Source: Sipunculus nudus (Eukaryota; Annelida; Sipuncula; Golfingiida; Sipunculidae). From it: 64,000 nucleotides of DNA. Made by a program: the position numbers and the translations under genes. The notes under the pieces are model-generated. The model was not told the origin of the DNA. It saw only the letters and a list, made by a program, of their open reading frames with translations, and ran no database searches. This document shows positions 1-10,927 of the stretch, piece by piece; position 1 is the first letter of the stretch, and every line of letters starts with the position of its first letter. The stretch is from the NCBI GenBank assembly GCA_026874595.1, contig CM049309.1, forward strand, positions 90,416,723-90,480,722, given 5' to 3'.

Positions 1-192
1 CAATCTGCTCAGGGCTATCTGCCTCAGGTCAATCTGCTCAGGGCTAGCTGCTTCAGGTCAATCTGCTCAGGGCTATCTGCTTCAGGTTAATCTACTCAGG
101 GCTATCTGCTTGGGGTCAATCTGCTCAGGGCTATCTGCTTGGGGTCAATCTACTCAGGACTATCTGCTTCAGATCAATCTGCTCAGGGCTAT
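1..192. repeat. 29-bp minisatellite, about 6.6 copies, cut by the window edge
   Basis: Units starting CAATCTGCTCAGGGCTATCT repeat every 29 bp at 1, 30, 59, 88, 117, 146 and 175, with a few substitutions (CTTCAGG/CTTGGGG, CTGCTC/CTACTC). The array ends near 192 and runs off the left side. It lies downstream of the last visible ZNG1 exon, so it is probably in a ZNG1 intron. Confidence 0.9.
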
Positions 193-1481
193 GGCTTCCA
201 TTCCAGCTGGAGTATGTGGTGAATGTGTCACCTGAAAACAGAGATGCTCCATGGACACAGTTTTATCTGATACTGATATAATCTGAATCTGATATAATTA
301 TATATAAAAGTAACCTTAAACATACACTTCTTCTAATTAATTTCCTTCAAATAAATTTTATTAAACAAGGAGGTCTAATGCAGAAGGAGAGAGTACTCAA
401 GAGTTCAAAGCTTGAGGCAGAGCTCTCCCCTGAAGTTTATTGGCCTAGCCTATCCTCCTGATGGTGGTTGGCTATTGTTCTTGGGTCCCCCACTTGTCTT
501 GAAGGCTAATTAAGCCCTGCTGGGCATAATTCATTGGTCACCTCATTGTTTTGCATGATAAACAACCCTCGCTAATGCCCATATCCCTTTGATGAGTGTG
601 GTTGCGACTGTTTGTTTATCACAAATAAATATGAGCATAACAATGAGAATTAAGCAGCAGATCTATCGTGAGCAGGATGGAGCACTGAATGGCATAGACT
701 ACAAACTGGAAACTCTGTCTGTGTCAGCTGCTGTGACCAAAAATGCAAAATTGATTTTGTGTCAGTCAGAATCACTTGGGCCAGTTCTGTCTGCATGGAG
801 CGCATAGTTTGTGTAATTCTGTTGTCAGGTTTGGAACAAACAGTTTACACTGCTGGTTGCTGAGGGCCCTCTGTCTCTCATTTCTTACCTTAACTCTCTA
901 TCACTATTACAGTAATACTATCTATAACTATAAGATTTTAGGGTGTGTGTTTAAGTCAAGCCAGGAACTCTATAACCAACTGTATGGGTTGGGGTATTGT
1001 ATCAAAAATGTGATAACTTCAATGAATTATCAATGATAACTTATCGGTTTAATGATAATGCTTTTTTACATAATTTTGCATACATTACTTATAGAGGAAC
1101 TGATTGATTGTATTTACAGAAATTGCACCATAACTGTTTACAAGTATCAACTACAGTGATGTGTCCACTTAAACAGTTTTCCTTTTTTTTTAATTTTTTG
1201 TTAAATTCTACCAGAGACAATTTTAAATTGCTATTCCTACATCTAATGTTGTCACAAACAACCTACCTTGAATATTTTGCTCAGCAAAACAAGGAACAGA
1301 TGGCACTGGCCATCAATTACACCATCCATAACAGGTGTGTGTGTGTGTGTGGGGGGGGGGGGGGGTTAATCTTCAGCCTTGAAGCACCTCATAGGTTTAT
1401 CACTTCAATTATTTCATGTGATAATATTTAATGATAAACTCTCTGGCTGACATTGTCTATTGTGATGTAATGTATCAGTAC
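193..1481. other. ZNG1: ZNG1 intron 4 sequence, no gene recognised
   Basis: On the minus strand this follows the donor at 1481 and should hold the next intron of ZNG1. I could not find the next conserved ZNG1 exon (region after the TTGLADPG motif), so it is probably beyond the left edge. A (GT)n tract followed by a G run sits at about 1336-1366. Short ORFs here show no recognisable domain. Confidence 0.5.
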
Positions 1482-1573
1482 CTGGATCAGCTAAACCAGT
1501 GGTCTCCAGTAAAATGTAATCAAACCTCCCCTTCTTGGTCATCAGGTTCTCTATGGCTTTTACTCCATTGTCT
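1482..1573 (-). CDS. ZNG1: ZNG1 exon 4
   Basis: An acceptor TTTTTTTTAG and donor GATCCAG|GTACTG bound 92 nt encoding [19 protein letters not shown] and then [12 protein letters not shown]. Its opening A completes the lysine codon left by exon 3. This is the switch/Walker B part of the GTPase fold. Confidence 0.94.
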
Positions 1574-4500
1574 CTAAAAAAAAGTCAGGAACTGGTGTTT
1601 GAAGTCAGTCAGATACACTACTTATACTCCTAAACAAATCACACATGTAAACATCTTCCTTTACTGGGAATGAATTCTTAGTGATAGCTGCTAGAAATGT
1701 GTACATACAAGAAATCACAGGACACACTGAATGTCATTGTTACAAATGTAATATTCAATAGAATACCTCAGTGAAAGATTATCTAGGTATGAAGTGTGCT
1801 ACCTGAGACCTCCTATATACTGGACTGTTGGTCATACATTCTAACCAAACAGACTACAGGCTGGTCTCTGTTTAGCACTCTCCATTTCCCTCAGATAACT
1901 TCTTCCCCTCTGCCAACTGTTTCACATTTTTGTTGAATGTAAGTTGAGTCGCCTTACTTGACAGTAAAGTCACCTTACTTGACAGTAAAGTCACCTTACT
2001 TGACAGTTAAGTCACCTTACTTGACAGTAAAGTCACCTTACTTGACAGTTAAGTCACCTTACTTGACAGTTAAGTCACCTTACTTGACAGTTAAGTCACT
2101 TTACTTGACAGTTAAGTCACCTTACTTGACAGAGCAGCAGAGACAGCCGTTCCTCAACTCCAGCCACTCCTCAAACAGCTCCCCCTGCTGGCCAACAGAC
2201 ATTGACTTCTCCACAGCACTCCCTGTAAAACCCAAACAAATCACAAACCTACTGAGTCATCCCGCTATATTTATAATATGCTATATAAACTGTGAGGGGT
2301 ATACATGATGACTTTATATCATCAAACTATAAATGTTATTGAATTAAAATTATATCACCCATCTTGGAAGCTCTGTGTCACATGAATGAGGAACAAGTGG
2401 CCCATGGGCCATGATGCTCTGCTAAATATGACTGGGTGCTCATTTTTTTTAGTAATGTTATATATTGTCTATGAGAATAGCCTATGGTTATTGTTACTAT
2501 GCTGAAAAATGGACAGAAAATAAAAATTTAAGGTTTCATAGTACAACTCTCAAGGACCCCCTGGATTTCACACTAGAGGGTTCCAAGGAAAATGGATACA
2601 ATTTGAACCCTGTCTGTCTGGGTGATCAAAATCATGATTCTGATCTGTAGCTTGCAGAATATAGGTCACTGTGGCCCAATTTCAGGTTTCCATAGAGAAT
2701 TGCCAAGGACTTCCCTGAATGTCATGTTAGAACAGTCTAAGGCTAATGAACACAATTTGTGCCTTGTCTGATTGCTCAAAGTCATGCTTCTGGCCAGCAG
2801 AACCTCCCTTGTTTTTGTGTTAGAAGATTCTGGACTTAACAGACACAATTTGTGCCTATCTGACATTCATTGTGCTGATGTCTATATGCTGCAGAATAAA
2901 GGTCACAATGATCTCATTTCATGTTTCCAAAGACATTTGCCTAGGACCAACCTGGATGTCTCAGTAGAAGATTCTAGGCCTAATGGATACAATTTGTGCC
3001 CAACCTGACTGTCTTGGTGCTAAAACCCATTTTTTTCGGCACATAGGTCACAGAATTTAGGTCATTGTGACCTACTTTCAGGTTCCAAGGATATTTGCCT
3101 AAGACCTCCCTGAATGTTATGTTAAAAGTTTTAGGCCTGATAGATACAATTTGTGCCACATCTGACTGCCTCAGTGCTTATATGAAATCTTTTCCTATAG
3201 GTCACAAAATATAGGTCATGGTGACATAATTTCAGGTGTCCAAGGACATTTGCCAAGGACATCTCAGAATAAGACATTAGATGATTCAAGGCCTAACAGA
3301 TACAATGTGTTCCCTGTCTGACTTTCTGGGTTCTTAAAATCCTGTATTTGGCCTGTAGGTCACAAAATGTAGGTCACCATGATTTAATTTCAGGATTACA
3401 AGAAGATTTGCCTAGAACCTCCAAGGATATTGCGTTGAAAGATTCTAGGCCTAACAGATAAGATTTGTGCCCATATGACATTCAGGGTGCTCAAAATCAT
3501 GTATGGCCAGTAACCAAAAAATATAGGTCACCATTGCCTAATTTCAGGATAACAAGGAGATTTGCTGGAACCTCCAAGGATATTGCGTTGAAAGATTCTA
3601 GGCCTAACAGATAAGATTTGTGCCCATATGACATTCAGGGTGCTCAAAATCATGTATGGCCAGTAACCAAAAAATATAGGTCACCATTGCCTAATTTCAA
3701 GATAACAAGGAGATTTGCTGTAACCTCCCAGGATATTGTGTTAGAAAATTCTGGGCCTAACTGTTATGATTTGTCCCAATCTGACATTCAGGGTGTTCAT
3801 ATGACATCTTTTCCCTAAAGGTTGCAAATATAGGTCACAGTGACCTAATTTTTGGTTTCCACAGACATTTTCCTAGGCACTCCCTAAATGTCATGTTGGA
3901 GGATTCTAGGCCTAATGGATACAATTTGTACCCAATCTGACTTTCTGGGTGCTCAAAATCAATTATTCTGCACGTTGGTCACAAAATATAGGTCACTATG
4001 ACCTAATTTCAAGTTTCCTAGGAGATTAACCTAGAAATTCTCAGGATATTGTGTAAGAAGATTCTAGGCCTATCAGATACGATTTGTCCCCATCTGGCAT
4101 TCAGGGTGTTCATATGAAAAGGTTTTCCTATAGATTGCAGAATATAGGTCACAGTGACCTAATTTCAGGTTTCCAAGGAAATTTGCCTAGGACCTCCCTG
4201 ACTGTCTTGTTAGAGGATTCAAGTCCAAATGGATACAATTTGTGCCCTGTCTGACCATCTGGGTGCTCAAAATCATGTTTTCGGCCCATAGGTCACAAAA
4301 TATAGGTAACCATGACCTAATTTAGGTTTCCATGGACATATGCCTAGGATCTCCCTGGGTGTACAGTAAGAAATTTCTAGGTCTAACGGTAAAGATTTGT
4401 GCCCTTTTAATGGACGGATGGCCGGACAGCCAGAGGGCCGGACAACCGGACGGACGCTGGACAGAGGGTGATCGCTAGTCAGCTGAGCTAAAAAACTATA

Positions 4501-7500
4501 AATTAATCAAAGATAATTTGGAGAAAGAATGAAAATCAAATTACCCTTACCTTTGATTCTTTGACTTAAACCTGGATCATGGATAATGATCAATGTAGAA
4601 ATCCTTCCTTGTCAAAAATAATGAATGAATGAACACTGGTGTTCTGAATATTGTACGAACAGTTTATAATGTAGGACAGAAAAAGGTAGCAAATAATAGA
4701 CTGGAGTACTACACTTTATTATCAAAGGAAGCCTTGTTTCTTTGACAAAAAAACTCACAACTACATATAAAAAAGTTGCATACTTGAAAAAGTAGATGGA
4801 AACCTGAACAAAAATATGTAGAAGCAACTCTATTATGCAAGAAATGTCACATGTGTATCAAGTGACCCATGGGTCATGACGCTCAGCCTACTGACATGCT
4901 GACAGTATGTCCTTGCACAGGCAACTAATAAGATAATATAGATGGCATCAAAGTTCATGCATATTAGCTCAGCATATTTAGTTCATCAAGACCCATAAGC
5001 ACAACAAATTTAATGACAATCCATGCAGCCTTTCCTGAGGAATCAGGCAATTTGTGTGTATTTTGCATTTTTTCTGGGGTGCTCAAACATGGACTGTAAT
5101 GCAGAGAACATAGGTCACAGTGACCGAAGCTCAGATTTTGGATGAGAACTTTTGAGGAACTCTCATGATGTGAAGTAAGAAGATTCTAGGTCCAATGGTT
5201 ATGATCTGTGCCTTGCTTTGGTATCAAATTTCCATTATTCTGGGGGGTGCTTATTAGTGGTGGGAGTCGGTTCCTTTTTCATAATCGATCATCGGTTTGG
5301 GCAAACGGATCGATGATCGATTATTAATCGGTTCAGACCAATATAAAGAAATGTGCAATTACCTAAGAAACTGTACTCTTTTAACCCAGCCCGCATGTCT
5401 TAGTAATTCTACCTGAGGAAAAGAAGTTTTTGCCTTTTTTATATTTTCCTTTTATCACTTAGATATGCTATTCAAAGTTTCATTTTGATAAATTATAGTA
5501 ATCAAGAATTAAACCACAGTCCAGGACATCTACTTGCTGGCCCTCATGAATACTCCCACATATCATTTGAACTTCACTAACAGGACTTTCATTTTATATC
5601 AATTATGATGACTGCCGACATGTATACTGGTTTCATGGGCCTGCCAGAAAAATTACAGTCCCATATAATTTTTGGTAAAAATTAAAAAATAAATAATTGA
5701 AAGCTAAAAATGTAATTACTCATGCGGCAGCGGCACCTGACATCAGTTGAGGAGATTATTTCTAAGAGAATCTTGCAAAACTGGCATTGACCTGGAGCAT
5801 TTTAACACCATACCGCCCATATTTTGCAATGAACATCTCGTTAGAAAACTCTCCGCTCATTCTGCAGCTCCCTGCCAGTTCACAGAGGTTTAATAAGTCC
5901 TCCGTTCTCTCATCTACCGTGTCATACTCAGTTATATACGGAGGTAATTTGGGAACACAGACACATTATTTGAAGCGTGGAATGTTGTAAAAATGGAAGA
6001 GTAATTTTTGCCTATAACTTAAAGACATTCTGTTAAAACAATCATGAGTATGATGTAATCGATAGTTGCATTTCGTAATCGAGCGCTTGAAAGTTGCAGC
6101 AAACCAACTGACTTTCGAAAAAACTTGATGATCAGGCCCACCACTAGTGCTTATAAGCCCCATAGCTTGATTAATATCCATGCATATAATAATGGTGTTC
6201 AATGCATTAGTTTTTCAGACACTTGAGCTTTTGTATATCAAAGTTTCCATTATTCTCGGGGGTACTTTGGTCAAATAAGCGAATTCACTATAAAAAGATA
6301 CACCAGTATGACACAAATGTATTACCAGACCAGGGTATATCAAATGGGAACTTAATAGAAAAATAAAATAAAGTTAGGGAAAAGTAGTCCAAACAACATA
6401 TTACCAGATCAGGCTATGTTAAATTGTACTCTCATAGAATCATGAAGTATAGTCAGGGAGACGGTGTTGATAATATTTAATAACGTTGCATTTGTTGTTG
6501 TCACTGGCTGTTTACATAAGAGTGCCGAGTGGGCCAGTGGATTATTTAACAGGATTTTATTCACTGTGAAAGCAATTGGACTTACTGTACTACGGTATAT
6601 TATGATTTGATGACAGAAGATTCTAAAGAATTCAGGCAGCTGATTATCTCCAGTATCATATATTCTCTATCTTAAGGCTAAATCTGTGGCTAAAATTAGA
6701 AAACTAGTGCTGTAAAACCTTCCAGTTCCAATTTTTGCTCAACTCAAACTGCAGCTTTAAACAGATTATTCCCTTGAAGTTTTCATCGTGATAAGGATGT
6801 ATCTGAGTGATAACAGTGTGATGATGGCCAACTTCGAGATGAAATAGACTGAAAGGTCGATTCGAGAGAACCATATTCTAGATCTGATATATAAAAGGAA
6901 CTGAAAAATTCAGACATTATATACATAGCCAAGCAGGGCACTAGTGGAATAAGTGAGCTGTTTCTTGGTGAAGACATTGTTTCTTGTAAGATTGGAGCCA
7001 GTCAACGATGGCGGAGGCCAAATGTTGGACGTTTCCTGAATAAACCTGTGTTTTTTTTATACCTCTAGACAGCCATTATTTTGGAATTTAGCCTGAAAGA
7101 ACCCAGGAAATACATGTCTGCTGTGTGAGTGGTGTGACAGAGTACTACACTAAAGACCTGATTTAACTTTATGAAACTGATGAAACAGATTAGAATAACC
7201 GGGGCTTACATACTCCAATATTTCTCTCTGCCTCGTTACCAACACATCTTTTAAATCAATTACAGGAAATTTCAATGTCACCTGTGAATAGGGACTTACC
7301 TTCACCAAACTCATTAAGTATAACAGCGATCTTCTTGCCATGCTGCTCTGTCAAGATGTAGTTCAGTAGTGTGGTTTTACCAGCTCCTGTAAAGAAATAA
7401 TAGCAGAGCTATAAAACAGTACATACAAGTGCTCCTCCACAATTCTGTAAATTAACAGTATTACTTTGTAACTTCTATTAATTTTATACTTAGCTGATTT

Positions 7501-10293
7501 TTTATGATGATATTCTTAAAGCTATGTTACAACATATCAGAACAGTGTTAATTTATTAGATTTTATATGATATGTAATAACATGACTGGGCATACCTGCA
7601 ATTTAACTTAAAAAGCCAGCTGGATGTATATATAAAAGTATTCTGTTCACTTTTTCTCAAACAGAGCTTCACTACAGTTCTGTGATATCATCATAACAGC
7701 TCAAGAATAATGGACATTTTAAGCACAAGAACCACAAAACACAAGGTTAAACAACTTAAAGGGGCCTGTTCTAATATCTGACATCTATTAACTAAACATA
7801 ACCACTAGAACCTGTCCTAAAATTAGGTCAGAACAAGGGCCTAGAAGCAAAAATAGTCCCCGAACATATGTTTAACTAGGAAAGTGTAGCATCAGTGATT
7901 GGGCGGGACAGACAGACAGACAGACACAGACCAGTCCTCCTTTCTTACAGTGGGAGACTAAATAACTGATCCCACTGTAGTGACTGCACACTGGCTGATC
8001 ATTTTGTTAATATTCACTTGTTTATAATATCAGGGCTTGATATTAAATTCTGAAAGTATTTGCCCAGTTTGGCAACTTTCATCTAGCTTTAACTTGCCCT
8101 ACATGAATTTTTACTTGCCTTACAAAAACCACTGATTGTATTTAAGAACACAAACATCCTTTTTCAGGCCTTTTGGTAAAGGTTTATGTTGGATCCACTT
8201 GCCCAGTAGGGAGGTAGAAGGCAACTTTAATTGCCCTACCACTATTTTCTGGAACTGCCCCGGGCAAGTGGTTAAACATAAATGTTGAGCCCTGAATAGG
8301 AGGAGGCCCACTCCCAAACATATTCAACAAGGACATCCAGCAGCGAGATGAACCAGAGTTTTGCTAAGAGCATTTTGTATCTATAGTAATGTTTAAACTT
8401 CCACACAGGTGTTTGTCAATATTGGCTCATATACCCTGTTTACTAACAGTTTGTAGATTAGCAAGCTAATATGGACCATTCACAGAGGTATTATAAGAAA
8501 TGTTCTTTGCAGGAACTAGAATACGAGTAGTCGACAAGCGACTTCATGTATCTGCCGAAAACAGAGTAAGACGGGTGAAGTGAGGCATGGATGAGTGGCT
8601 CAGGGAAAGAGACAGGATGTTTTGCATATAAGCATGGATGACACGAACTCAGAGTGGGACAGGTGAAGTGAGGCATGGATTGAGTGGAAAGGGGAAACAA
8701 GAGTGAGGTGTGTTGCATATTAGCATGGATGTCTGCAGCCGAAATGTGTATGTAGGTGGCGCCACCTGCCAAAAAAATCAAGAAAGCTAACCAAGATGTA
8801 TAAACACGCAACATTTTAGGCAGATAAGTCAAACCACTACTGAGATATGAGTGATACAAACAGATGGACGCCATGCAAAAATGGTTGCAGGTTGCCCCTC
8901 CAGTTTTGTGTATAATGAAGAGCTATGTGAGATCTATACACATGCAAAGTTTTGGCCCTATTGATCAAATGGTTCCAAAGATATGAGCTTGGATGTCTGC
9001 TCCTTGAACGTGAATGTAGGTGGCGCCACCTGTCATAAAATCAAGAAAGATATCCAGGATGTATATGCATGCCAAATATCAGGTAAATTAGTCAAACCAC
9101 TGCGGAGATATGAGTGATTTTAACCCAAGGCAGACAAACAGATGGACACTGTGTATACATGTGGCGCCACCATTTTTTGTGCAAGTTATAAAGCTATCCA
9201 AGGGCTACATTTGTACAAAATGTTTTTCCTGATCGGTCAAACGGTTCCAGAGATATGTGGGTTTATGTGTGGAAACAGAAGCAAAAACAGACGCTAGGCG
9301 GAGAGGAAAGGTCAGAGGTCAACGCCAATTGGTTGGGCATCAGTTCACATGTGACCCAATAATTGGTGTAAATTTTGGAAAAAAAACAGTCCAGTAGTCT
9401 CAGAGAAGTTCTCTGGAAACGAATGCGGCGGCAGAACCCGGTCAAAAACATAGTATCCGCAAAACTTTGTTTTGGCCGATACAATTATCATGAAAATAAA
9501 ACCTTCACAAATAAGAGCCCCCTTCTTCAAAGGCAGAAGATGAATATAAAAAATAACGATATATACCTTGTATGTTACCCGTAAAACAAAGATTGCTTTT
9601 TTAAAAGATACCAGATTTTTCAACTTAACTGTCAATGATAACAATAATTGCAATAAAGATATAATAAAACAATAATCGTATTAGATGTATACTTGAATCC
9701 CCATCAAATTTGTATGACTTTGGGCACATATTGTTTAAGATAGTTAATTCATGGAATAATGGATACAAAGTGTAGGTAACTGTATGGTGGAATCATGAAT
9801 GGAGCCCTTTATTATTAAACAATGAAAGGGTTAAAACCTTGCAAATACCGGTATGAAGCCAACCACCCTATCCACTGCCTTCAGTTGCTTTATCAAAGAG
9901 GTCCTAAGCTTCAATCATCACACAGGATGGGCATTCATTGCTGTTCTCATGGCAAACCAGTACAGCCTCCTGGAATATGTACCCGGCCCACTGTCAATTT
10001 TCATTTAAATTACCATGACGTCCAACCATTACAGGTTTATAGAATAACAGTGATACCATCAACAGTTGGTGTCAGTAAGGTTTAGCTATCTCTAACAAGA
10101 CAGTGTGTCATGCTTCATAAAATATGATACTCTACATACTGCGGCATATGGAGCATGTGATGAGGTAAGGGCCTTTGGTTATACAGTGCTGGTACTTACC
10201 TAAGAAACCTGTGATTATGGTGACAGGCACCTGTTGAACTTGAGCAGGTACAAGGCTTGGAATGTCATCATCATCATCTGATAGGTCTGACAT
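1482..10293 (-). CDS. ZNG1: ZNG1 / COBW domain-containing zinc chaperone GTPase, 5' part of the gene (exons 1-4)
   Basis: Minus-strand gene assembled from four exons: 10200-10293, 7300-7386, 2126-2222 and 1482-1573. Phases join exactly and give about 123 residues of a family that is usually near 395. ZNG1 (formerly CBWD) is a COG0523 P-loop GTPase that hands zinc to methionine aminopeptidase METAP1 in the cytosol. Visible motifs, in order, are an acidic N terminus (SDDDDD), IPSLVP resembling the PxLVP METAP1-docking motif, the Walker A segment [27 protein letters not shown], the metal-binding GCLCC in [13 protein letters not shown], and [13 protein letters not shown]. The ATG at 10293 is preceded by an acceptor-like TTTCAG, so a 5' UTR exon may lie upstream. 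The remaining C-terminal two thirds is outside the window. The exon 3 donor is part of a tandem repeat. Family assignment is firm. Confidence 0.93.
1943..2132 (-). repeat. 21-bp minisatellite built from the ZNG1 exon 3 splice donor
   Basis: On the minus strand the unit CTGTCAAGTAAGGTGACTTA(A) is repeated about 9 times. Donor-like GTAAGG/GTAAAG sites occur at exactly 21-bp spacing, with the G of GT at 2125 (authentic), 2104, 2083, 2062, 2041, 2020, 1999, 1978 and 1957. The first unit spans the exon-intron boundary, with 7 exonic and 14 intronic bases. The only variation is T/A and C/T swaps in the spacer and one GTAAAG. Confidence 0.95.
2126..2222 (-). CDS. ZNG1: ZNG1 exon 3, GCLCC metal-binding motif
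   Basis: An acceptor TTTTACAG and donor GTCAA|GTAAGG bound 97 nt encoding [19 protein letters not shown] and then [13 protein letters not shown]. CxCC is the conserved metal site of COG0523 GTPases. The donor ends in phase 2 (AA|A). The last seven exon bases and the donor are unit one of the 21-bp tandem array that fills the start of the intron. Confidence 0.95.
2394..4495 (-). mobile_element. Non-autonomous Helitron2/Helentron-like element, family 2, copy A
   Basis: It reads on the minus strand. The 5' end TTTTTAGCTCAGCTGACTAG lies at 4495, and the 3' end carries a palindrome (GGCCCATGGGCC) followed by CTTG at 2394. No target duplication is seen, as expected of Helitrons. The interior is about 12 degenerate copies of a unit of about 155 bp, recognisable by ACAATTTGTGCC and TTCTAGGCCTAA, plus a GGACGG-rich stretch at 4415-4470 near the 5' end. 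No coding capacity. It lies in ZNG1 intron 2 in the sense orientation. Confidence 0.7.
2520..4410 (-). repeat. Tandem array of about 155-bp degenerate units inside copy A
   Basis: The marker ACAATTTGTGCC and close variants recur near 2599, 2752, 2990, 3147, 3300, 3457, 3613, 3766, 3926, 4078, 4236 and 4393, mostly 150-158 bp apart. Two adjacent units at about 3420-3730 are almost identical, showing a recent local duplication. Confidence 0.8.
4859..6275 (-). mobile_element. Helitron2-like element, family 2, copy B (5' end missing), split by a hAT
   Basis: Its 3' terminus, with palindrome TGACCCATGGGTCA and then CTTG on the minus strand, starts at 4859. Family units (GATTCTAGGTCC, TCCATTATTCTGGGGGG) follow to about 5254 and resume after the hAT at 6147-6275. 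No TTTTTAGCTCAG end was found, so the 5' end is truncated. Confidence 0.6.
5255..6146. mobile_element. Non-autonomous hAT element, 892 bp, 8-bp TSD GTGCTTAT
   Basis: The ends are TAGTGGTGGG and CCCACCACTA. They are flanked by identical 8-bp GTGCTTAT copies at 5247-5254 and 6147-6154. Inserted into a Helitron2-like unit, whose two halves can be read across the insertion. The subterminal region is rich in ATCGAT/ATCGGTT. No transposase is visible. Confidence 0.88.
6276..7299. other. ZNG1 intron 2 sequence, nothing recognised
   Basis: AT-rich intronic DNA. No conserved exon, clear TIR or tandem repeat was recognised. Short ORFs have no family-like content. Confidence 0.5.
7300..7386 (-). CDS. 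ZNG1: ZNG1 exon 2, P-loop
   Basis: An acceptor CTTTACAG and donor GAAG|GTAAGT bound 87 nt encoding [20 protein letters not shown] and then AVILNEFGE. With the preceding exon it completes the GxxGxGKT Walker A nucleotide-binding loop. Phase 1 at both ends matches its neighbours. Confidence 0.95.
7387..8031. other. ZNG1 intron 1 sequence with a short CAGA microsatellite
   Basis: Intronic. (CAGA)n occurs at about 7909-7927. Nothing else was recognised. Confidence 0.5.
8032..8295. mobile_element. Decayed hAT-type MITE, about 264 bp
   Basis: The ends CAGGGCTTGATATT and TGTTGAGCCCTG are imperfect inverted repeats. The interior has repeated CTTGCCC/GGGCAAGT motifs. No convincing 8-bp target duplication remains. 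Confidence 0.5.
8516..9483 (-). mobile_element. Helitron2-like element, family 1, copy 1
   Basis: On the minus strand it begins TGTATCGGCCAAAACAAAG next to a T. It ends with a 7-bp stem hairpin (arms GTAGTCG/CGACTAC, 5-nt loop in better copies) followed by CTAGT. An internal inverted copy of the 5' end (GGCGGATAC-like) sits just before the 3' hairpin, the asymmetric inverted-repeat layout of Helitron2. The interior is made of units of about 130-260 bp, each with GGTGGCGCCACC. It lies in ZNG1 intron 1 in the sense orientation. Confidence 0.7.
9484..10199. other. ZNG1 intron 1, remaining sequence
   Basis: No further exon, repeat or terminal repeat was recognised. The plus-strand ORF near 9822-10085 has no recognisable domain. 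Confidence 0.45.
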
Positions 10294-10296
10294 ACT
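10200..10296 (-). CDS. ZNG1: ZNG1 exon with start codon (N terminus)
   Basis: On the minus strand, an acceptor-like GCTTTCAG precedes AGTATG. The ATG is at 10293-10291 and the donor TTCTTAG|GTAAGT at 10199. It encodes [20 protein letters not shown] and then [10 protein letters not shown], ending in phase 1. PSLVP is the likely METAP1-contact motif. An in-frame upstream ATG exists at 10341, but it lies before the acceptor and its peptide is not family-like. Confidence 0.88.
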
Positions 10297-10927
10297 CTGA
10301 AAGCAATACATAGATTCTGGTTCATTGCAGCTTGTTAACAAAACTTCTCATTATAAAACATGCCTTCAGGTTACATGCTGTTTTAAGCAAACCTGACAAT
10401 AAAATAGTAACATGAATAGTCTCTGAATGAATACTGTGGAAGTGGTTAATTTGGCGCGTCTGAATTTTTGCGCTTTTTTCATTTTACAGTATTAGCGCAG
10501 TTCGAATTTTCGCGCAAATCAGTATGTATGGGGAATTCCATTTGTATCAAATTATTTAAATATTTAAATGATTATATAAAAGACAGGTTTGTGATGCAAC
10601 CTACCTCCCACCTAACAAGCTTCAGGTGACTGCGTATATAGTACGGGCTAGTGAGTACCGTGATTGAACGGGGTAAACAATAGGTAATTACCGGGACTGA
10701 TTACGTTTGATGATCAGGGCTGGTAAAAAATAGACTTTGAAAAAAAAATAATCATGATTTTTTATTTTTTATTATTTAAATCATTTTTTTTTATTTAAAT
10801 CAACTTTGAACGTTGGAAAGTGTTCCTTCAAACTTAAACATTATAACATTATATTAAGTTATTATAACAATGTGAACACAAATAAAACCTCAAAGAAAGT
10901 TTATTAGACATCCTGTGGCAGTATTAA

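Noticed and set aside
1958-2308. Plus-strand ORF of 116 codons with repeated VKSPYLT
   Set aside because: It is the antisense reading of the ZNG1 donor-derived 21-bp array and exon 3.
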